Below, piece by piece: positions 58,289 to 64,000 of a DNA stretch of 64,000 nucleotides; position 1 is the stretch's first letter, and each line of letters begins with the position of its first letter. The notes below the pieces were generated by a model. That model worked only from the letters and a program-made list of their open reading frames with translations, was not told the DNA's origin and did not search any database. The stretch comes from Plasmodiophora brassicae (taxonomy: Eukaryota; Endomyxa; Phytomyxea; Plasmodiophorida; Plasmodiophoridae), in the NCBI GenBank assembly GCA_039704465.1, contig JASFAU010000010.1, positions 434,001 to 498,000 of the forward strand. The letters are read 5' to 3'. The position numbers and the translations under genes were made by a program.

Positions 58289-59449
58289 ATGAGGATGTCG
58301 CACCTGCTAGCCGTGGTGGTGGTCGCCGTCGCTGCCGACGCGCAGTACGCCCCGGTGGACCCGTACTACCTGCCGGCCGTTGGCACCCAGCAGGCCGCCG
58401 TCAACCAGCACTCCGCCAACGGCGTCGTCAGCCAGCGCGCGGACACGGCGTCGGACTCGAACGCGGCCGACGTGCACAGAGCAGTGGACCAGCTCGACAC
58501 GACGGACGACAACCTGCGAACGGCGACGATCGCCGGCGGCGGGCTCGGCCCAGACGGGGTGCACAGCGCCAGCGCCGGGGCGGATGCCCACCATGGCACG
58601 ATCAGGTACCATCAGGGAACGCTGGACGCCAACCACGCCGGCACGACCCGCCGGGCGAGCAGCGCGCTGGACTCGCTGACGAACACGGCGTCGAACGTCG
58701 GGCGGTCGAACGTGAACACGGCCGTGAACGTGCCGACCGTATTCGGGCCCGCGTCGTACAGCGCGTTCGACAACCAGCTCGTCCAGCAGAGGGGCGTCCA
58801 GGGCGTCTCCGCTGGCCAGCAATCATCATACGGCGAGGTCGAAGACGGATCCCTGCAGACGTTCAACTTTGGGAGCGGCGAGAAACGAGCCGCTCAACGA
58901 GCCCTGGTCCAGCAAGGCCTGTTCGGGTACGCGCCCAGCTACGGCGAGCAGGTCGGCAGCGCGTCCAGCGACAACACGAACGGGTTCGTCTCGAAGCAGA
59001 GCGTGCTTCAGACGGGAAGGACGGCGGCCGGGCTGGCAGCAGCGCACGACAACGTTGGGACGCTGCAGGCCGGTCGAGGATACTACGCGTTCACGCCGGT
59101 TGGGGTCGCCGGGGTCGGCGTCGGCATCGACCAGGTCGGGTGGGATCGCGGCGCGCACCAGGTGCAAGCGGTGAACGAGTTCGCGAACAACGCGTACGAT
59201 AACGCTGCGCTGGTCAACCACAATCGGCAGACGGCGGGCGCGGATTCGAAGGTGGCCCTGGGAGCGGGCGTGATCCCTGGCGGGGCAAGCCTGGGCGTTA
59301 CACGTGCCGGCGTGACCAACGATGGCACGAGCTACGGGGAGCGCTCTGTGGGCAACGACCTCGCCACGCGCCAGACGACGTCCGCGTTGAACACGTTTGA
59401 TGTGGGCGGACAGACGGTTGTCGGTGCCACCGGCGCGCTTCTTCCTTGA
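58289..59449 (+). CDS. secreted low-complexity orphan protein, 386 aa
   Basis: Intronless frame starting MRMSHLLAVVVVAVAADAQY, a clear signal peptide with cleavage near ADA-QY. The rest is rich in Ala, Gly, Asn, Gln, Ser, Thr, Asp and Val, almost without Cys or Lys, and has no transmembrane segment. Loose repeats of the type 'xxSSALDSLTNTASNVGRSN' and late 'GVTxxGTSYGExSVGND' suggest a beta-rich or disordered extracellular protein. I recognise no family. Composition recalls cell-wall, theca or matrix proteins. It is convergent with another secreted orphan 143 bp away. Confidence 0.65.
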   Translation: MRMSHLLAVVVVAVAADAQYAPVDPYYLPAVGTQQAAVNQHSANGVVSQRADTASDSNAADVHRAVDQLDTTDDNLRTATIAGGGLGPDGVHSASAGADAHHGTIRYHQGTLDANHAGTTRRASSALDSLTNTASNVGRSNVNTAVNVPTVFGPASYSAFDNQLVQQRGVQGVSAGQQSSYGEVEDGSLQTFNFGSGEKRAAQRALVQQGLFGYAPSYGEQVGSASSDNTNGFVSKQSVLQTGRTAAGLAAAHDNVGTLQAGRGYYAFTPVGVAGVGVGIDQVGWDRGAHQVQAVNEFANNAYDNAALVNHNRQTAGADSKVALGAGVIPGGASLGVTRAGVTNDGTSYGERSVGNDLATRQTTSALNTFDVGGQTVVGATGALLP

Positions 59450-59592
59450 CGCACGGCCGTCATTGCGATCGGGCAGTAATGTACTCTACCTGGGCCGTTG
59501 CACGCTGTACGAACCGGTACTGTCCCCATCGCGATGATTTGAAATGTAAACCCGAAAGGTTGCGAGCTATAGAGTACAACACAAACAGTGGT

Positions 59593-60036
59593 TTAGTGCG
59601 TTTCATCGTCCAACGTCTGAATCTGTAGACGGCTGGCCGCCCTGGGAGCTTGACGTGGATCGAGCACGTCCTTCGCCCGGCCGCGGCCCTGTGTCTGCAT
59701 TCGCTTCATTGCAACGGCTCGCAGTTTGAGGGCACCGGAGTGGGCGGCACGGAGGAGATTGTGGTTACGCATCATGGCCTGGACACGCTGGAGACTCGAT
59801 GCCCGCGATGCCGTTCCGTTCACTACAGTGGACGAAGAAGAGGGCAAAACGGACGCGTCGAGAACAGCTTGATAGACGGTCGCGTGAGATCGATCCAAAT
59901 AGTGGCCCAACGCGTGCGCTTCCTCGAAGATTCGTCTCGCCGCTGCCCGTTCGAGCAGGCCCCGTCGCAGATCGTCTTCGCTCGTCGACGTTGCTACCGC
60001 GCATGCAACCATACCGATCACCAGCCACCCGTACAT
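59593..60036 (-). CDS. small secreted orphan protein, 147 aa
   Basis: Starts MYGWLVIGMVACAVATSTSE, a plausible signal peptide with cleavage near ATS. The mature part is helical and basic-to-neutral: DDLRRGLLERAAARRIFEEA, then a Ser-rich break, then RVQAMMRNHNLLRAAHSGAL, ending LQIQTLDDETH. No Cys in the mature chain and no family recognised. The frame continues upstream without a stop to 60237 but with no better ATG. Convergent with the larger secreted orphan to its left. Confidence 0.5.
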   Translation of the reverse strand: MYGWLVIGMVACAVATSTSEDDLRRGLLERAAARRIFEEAHALGHYLDRSHATVYQAVLDASVLPSSSSTVVNGTASRASSLQRVQAMMRNHNLLRAAHSGALKLRAVAMKRMQTQGRGRAKDVLDPRQAPRAASRLQIQTLDDETH

Positions 60037-60050
60037 TTCTGCCTCAGAAG

Positions 60051-60494
60051 TCAGAACAACAATGGGCGGACTGCCACGCCAGGTCTCAGAAAATGCGGGC
60101 GACCATGAAACTGCGCGGCGCGCGCCCGCACGCGCCACGCGATTTGCTCTAAACAAAGCCAGGGGCTGGATCGCCCCGCCATAGTTCCTGGAATGATCTC
60201 CGTATCGAAACCGACAACAACGACCCGCTGTTCGCACTGAACGGTTTTGCGAACCTCCACATCCACTCTGCCTCGAGTTGCTTGATCCACGTTCACGCTG
60301 GCGAATAGTAATGGAGCCAGGTGAACAGCGATATCCGGGTGAAGGTCATGACCCGGCCGTTCCCTATCGTTACCGGCAACGCTGAGATGGCCCCCGTCTG
60401 CTCTTCCATAGTCGCGTACCTGACCTACAATCTCGATGGCCACTGCTTCATTGAGCAACCGTCTGGACGTTGACGACGCCAAACGAGCTCGCAT
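60051..60494 (-). CDS. possible RPA14/RPA3-like OB-fold protein (uncertain)
   Basis: Open frame from MRARLASSTSRRLLNEAVAI with IEIVGQVRDYGRADGGHLSV, a hydrophilic loop, then ASVNVDQATRGRVDVEVRKT and QRVVVVGFDTEI. This alternation resembles the small replication protein A subunit (helix, 'F.G.V...', beta strands, 'VEV.G.V'). The match is by pattern only. The frame's stop lies 15 bp before the next minus-strand ATG, so the real 3' end may be earlier or spliced, and a first exon may lie upstream. It could also be unrelated. Confidence 0.3.
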   Translation of the reverse strand: MRARLASSTSRRLLNEAVAIEIVGQVRDYGRADGGHLSVAGNDRERPGHDLHPDIAVHLAPLLFASVNVDQATRGRVDVEVRKTVQCEQRVVVVGFDTEIIPGTMAGRSSPWLCLEQIAWRVRARAAQFHGRPHFLRPGVAVRPLLF

Positions 60495-60780
60495 GAGGGG
60501 GGACTCAACGCCATCGACACGGGCGCCAAATGTGGTTTCTAGGTGAACATGCCTATTGTCGGACGAGTGCAGTGTCTTCACATCGACGCCACGACATCAG
60601 ATTAGCACCCCGCAGCGACAGTAACGCGAACGTCGTCGGCTCTAGCGTTGGCATATCGCCTGTTTCCGCCTGCGGTCACATACCGCACCAGGGCTGCCTT
60701 CATCAGTCAACGGATTCCAGCTAAAGATGCGAATACGACCGACGGTAACAGCCTAGGTAACTCGCAGACATAACCGGCTG

Positions 60781-61312
60781 ATGAATGACTATTCTCCAAC
60801 GAGACATTCTTCACCTGAGTCTCCCGGCATAGATACCGCCAACGACAACTTCTACAAGTGAGTCCCTGGTTACTTCCCAGGCAGAAGGCCAATTTTCCTC
60901 TCCTGTTGCTACCACGCGTTATCACACAGCAGTCTATGTAAGGCGTAATGCCCTCGCGAAGGCACTGCTTTTGAGATTCATAGAAATTACACGATCGTTA
61001 CCGCGCACGTCAGATGAACGGCGATACTGTGTTTCACCGTTACAGGACAACGTCAGTGCTGAGATCGAACTGGGCGGATACTGTTGCAGGTCCGCGAGAG
61101 TATTCAAGCAGCAGAATGCTGTTGTCGAAATCGAACTCGTTGTCGGCGGATTTCAGGTATACATTCTACGCGAGAACGTTAATACTGATGGCCGCATAGT
61201 ACTGGGTTGCGCGTTTGTACCTGAGCGGAAGTACGGATATCCCTTGGCGTCAGACGTGGTTCTTGCTGAGCAGTCAGCGACGCCGAAACCAAGGCCTGTA
61301 ATTCACTGGTGA
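60781..61312 (+). CDS. possible small gene, function unknown
   Basis: Starts MNDYSPTRHSSPESPGIDTA; a gtgagt donor follows at 60858. Splicing out 60858-60880 (23 nt) and a 38-nt intron starting gtaagg near 60.92 kb gives a continuous frame: KQKANFPLLLLPRVITQQS, FIEITRSLPRTSDERRYCV, FKQQNAVVEIELVVGGFQVY, ILRENVNTDGRIVLGCAF. It ends at 61312, and an AATAAA lies at 61393-61398. I recognise no family. The last ~130 bp overlap the C-terminal exon of the opposite VPS13 gene, so one of the two ends may be wrong. Confidence 0.3.
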
Positions 61313-64000
61313 TGTCGATGAAGGTCCTGATGCCGAACTGGGCACTCTGAACATGAGGCGTGCACTGCTGAAGGTTACGCTCTAGCCAGTCAAATAAATC
61401 TTGGGCCTACATGCAACGAGTTCATTGCCAACTATGATGCACGAATCCCGGCAGTGGTACCTCTTCTGGCGACCCGCATTTAATTGTTTGCTTGTTCGAC
61501 CCGACGCGGACAGATACGCCATCGGGCTTGGACGATAGCTCAATCGCACGAATGTGTTGCAGGAACAACGAGAACCGAATAGAGGCTAACTCTATGTCCT
61601 GCTCGGTGTTGCCTTGCCGTGTCTTTCCAACCAGTAGCCGGAAGTTGGAGATCAACACAAGCATGGACTTGCGCTTGGAAGCGTCTTTCGACTCATAGAA
61701 AGTGTGACTCGAGTCGATGTACACCTCTTGCTGAAGCTGATCTTCTGTCAGGACGGGTACCTCAGTAACTGCATAGTGTCAGCTACAAATAATGTCCTAA
61801 ACACGGCCACACTGTTACCAAGCAATGACTGCGACATGCGCAATGCGGCTTGTCCTACGAAATTCGTGAGTCGTTACAGAATCACGACCAGATAATCGAA
61901 TGGGACCCAAACCTCTAGCAGCCTTAGCATTGTAGACGCCAATCACGCCGACCTTTGGAATATAACGGGGTCGCCGAGACCGTCCAGTGGCGAACATTGC
62001 ATTTGGGCCACCGACGACATTCTGCAGGCCTTGTACAGTGTGTGTTCCGAAATCGACAAGGCCAACAACAGGCTTGGCGATTAGGCCAGCTGAACCCTGG
62101 GCTATGCCTTTGAGGAAGCCCAGCGGACCACCAGCACGCGCGCCTTCCACTGGTTTCTTGACGATCCCCGTTATGCCTCCGAAAACACCAGAACCGAACG
62201 CAATAAGGCCTGGCGCATGGGTTTAGGCCAGTAAACCCCTGTTGACAGTAGGAAACTGTACCTGTCCCAATGTTATGGGTTTCTGTTCCTTGGGATGCTT
62301 CGCGAACCCGTTGGCGCGCATCCTAGCCAGTCATTAGAATAAAACCTTTGCAAATGGACCGACTAACACGGACATGCTCTCGCTGCATCAGGTACTCTTT
62401 GTCCATCGTCAGAGCCGACAACCCTGAGCTGATACTCGAGGTGATTTGACTTGCCGAGGAGAGGACACCCCCAACTGTGTGCCGGACAAACTCACGAGAA
62501 CCTGACGCAAGGCCTTTTCCGAACTCCAACGGACTCGAGACAATACCTTGTGCTGGATCGTAGACAAGGTGTTTGACACCGGTACCAATATTCGATACAA
62601 GCCCGACAGGATCACCCAATACCGACAAAGACCCGAGGACCTTGTAAACCTGTCGAAGCATCTGCACGATGTAGTGCCTCTTGACTGGAGCTAAAATTAC
62701 GTCAAGTGATCCGAAGACATCGTTGATTTCAAATGAAGAGATTCGGATAGGAGCGCCCTAAAGTTCGCATAAGCTCACAGAAGGAACCCGCGACGACGAA
62801 TACAGACATTGACAGCAGCAAAGGTAATACCCGCTGCCCCAAGAAGAATATCGACAGGAGTTGTCCAGCGTGAATCGCTGACAACAGCACGATGTGGCCT
62901 CAGCGTAGGCTAAATACGCTGTAAGTAAGGGCATGCAGAGAAGTACAGTACCAAGCGATTACATGGAGCGTTAAGTTGATTGCAATGGGATGCAGGAGAA
63001 GACGTTTAACGAACAGGTTAGATGCAGACTCTGAATAACAACCATTCAGAGAGTGCCAGACGCATTGGTATTCCACGAGTGCTGACCAGAAACAGGGTGT
63101 TGCATGGATTCCTCAAAACTGAGCGCGCGACGTTCGTCAACGGACATTTCCGCCAAAACAGTGTCGGAGACCCTCGTCACGAAGTGGAAAAGGTCGATGA
63201 CAAAATCTTCCTCAATCAGAACATCCACTTCCTGCAGGAGGACATTGACAAATTCCAAATTGATGAAACCTGACGGGTCTGATCAGATCCCATAGAACCG
63301 TCACGAACCGTGCCTGTCGTACCCAGAGTTTGGCTCCGCGAGGAACTCAGCATCGACAACTGGAATAATGGAGGAGGCATGGCGGACGAGGCTGCGGGCA
63401 GCCGTCGTGCGATCACGACCGGGAAAAGGGCAGTGTAACTCTGGTTGTCGACTTGCGCGTTCTCAATGACGGCAAAGAATCCCTGGATGATGCTAAATCA
63501 GGTAGCAGCTCCGAAGAACGTAACAAATCCTACTATTCCGTCGTCCGACAAAGACGCCCCGATGTGCATGTTGCTCATTGAAATGTAAGCCAGTTCGGCA
63601 GGAACTGAGTCGACTAATGAAATTCCAAGCTTCGCCAAGAACCTGGATGCCATCGGTTAGTCAAAAGCACCAAAGACAATTTTCGGTTATACAAATTCAG
63701 ATTTGTTGTAGGCGAAGTGGATGGAGGGGGATATCCGTTAGGCAGCTCAGATGAGGACAAGCTTATGCAGATTTCGTTGGATCCGTCTGCAAGCTTGATC
63801 CAGCACTCCTCAGAATCCTGAAGGAAACCCGTTTTAAGGTAAACCTCCGAGAGGTACACGTATGTTATGACCTTCGCAAGTGAAACATCGCCAGTTGATA
63901 CATGCTCGTAAGATATGGTGTTCGATGAGTGATCAAGAGTCTCCATCAGCAATGCCAGACGGACATTGGTTGTTGATCCAACCTGCCGTCAAGGTCAGCA
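61179..64000 (-). CDS. VPS13-family lipid-transfer protein, C-terminal part (5' end outside window)
   Basis: VPS13 proteins are long bridge-like lipid transporters at membrane contact sites. Minus-strand exons from the window edge inward include MEFVNVLLQEVDVLIEEDFV (end of the SHR-BD/APT1-like part); then the ATG2_C-like amphipathic region, VYKVLGSLSVLGDPVGLVSN, SPLEFGKGLASGSREFVRHT, GFLKGIAQGSAGLIAKPVVG, VDFGTHTVQGLQNVVGG and RPRYIPKVG. Last is the C-terminal PH-like domain, KRKSMLVLISNFRLLVGKT, FSLFLQHIRAIELSSKPDGV and, after an intron, AQDLFDWLERNLQQCTPHVQ. These are consecutive signatures of the VPS13 C-terminus, which targets the protein to lipid droplets and mitochondria. The paralogue (A/C or D type) cannot be told. 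Confidence 0.88.

Noticed and set aside
58168..59202. 344-codon plus-strand frame within the secreted orphan
   Set aside because: Arg/Gly-rich shadow; the adjacent frame has a signal peptide and a balanced composition.

Overview
This is a nuclear genome segment from a unicellular eukaryote. Genes sit about 2 kb apart on both strands, GC is visibly above 50 %, and most genes are broken by very short GT-AG introns. Almost all junctions I could force from conserved protein families imply introns of about 45-70 nt, some with a CTAAC-like branch site. The gene set includes an NCoR-like SANT protein, SAP30, TRAX, an ELAV-like RNA-binding protein, a G-gamma subunit, RhoGAP, WDR81, VPS13 and a PTEN-family protein. 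Together with the centriole/cilium protein WDR90/POC16 this points to a flagellated protist of the opisthokont side of the tree (Obazoa/Amorphea). A MUT9-like kinase best known from green plants keeps me from assigning a group. No species is claimed.

Layout. 0-6 kb: end of one ABCC transporter and a complete second one in tandem. 6-9 kb: a G-protein gamma subunit and a double cyclic-nucleotide-binding protein. 9-16 kb, minus strand: a RhoGAP/WH2/poly-proline actin regulator, a TMX-type thioredoxin, TRAX, an unknown small protein and PRCC. 16-25 kb: MAU2/SCC4, an ALDH8A1-type dehydrogenase and a large NCoR-like corepressor. 25-32 kb, minus: WDR90/POC16. 32-39 kb: a class-I glutamine amidotransferase, calreticulin, RidA, a PDHX/E2-like protein, and a four-helix membrane protein fused to a PTEN-like phosphatase domain and C2 (voltage-sensing-phosphatase layout). 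39-45 kb: SAP30, an RPEL-RCC1 fusion and an ELAV-like protein. 45-52 kb: WDR81 and APC6/CDC16. 52-64 kb: MUT9-like CK1 kinase, copine, RBX1, two secreted orphans, a possible RPA14, a possible small gene and the C-terminal part of VPS13.

Nothing here forms an operon-like system. Recurrent themes are membrane/phosphoinositide biology (VSP-like protein, copine, WDR81, VPS13), actin control (RhoGAP-WH2 and RPEL-RCC1), Sin3/HDAC-type repression (NCoR-like and SAP30) and ubiquitin ligase cores (RBX1, APC6). The most unusual items are the VSP-like protein with eroded sensor and active site, the RPEL-RCC1 fusion, the RhoGAP without its arginine finger joined to WH2 motifs, the plant-type kinase, and a 12-nt micro-exon in RBX1 that carries two zinc-ligand residues. 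Gene ends given are coding ends; several 5' ends rest on splice inference and are flagged.
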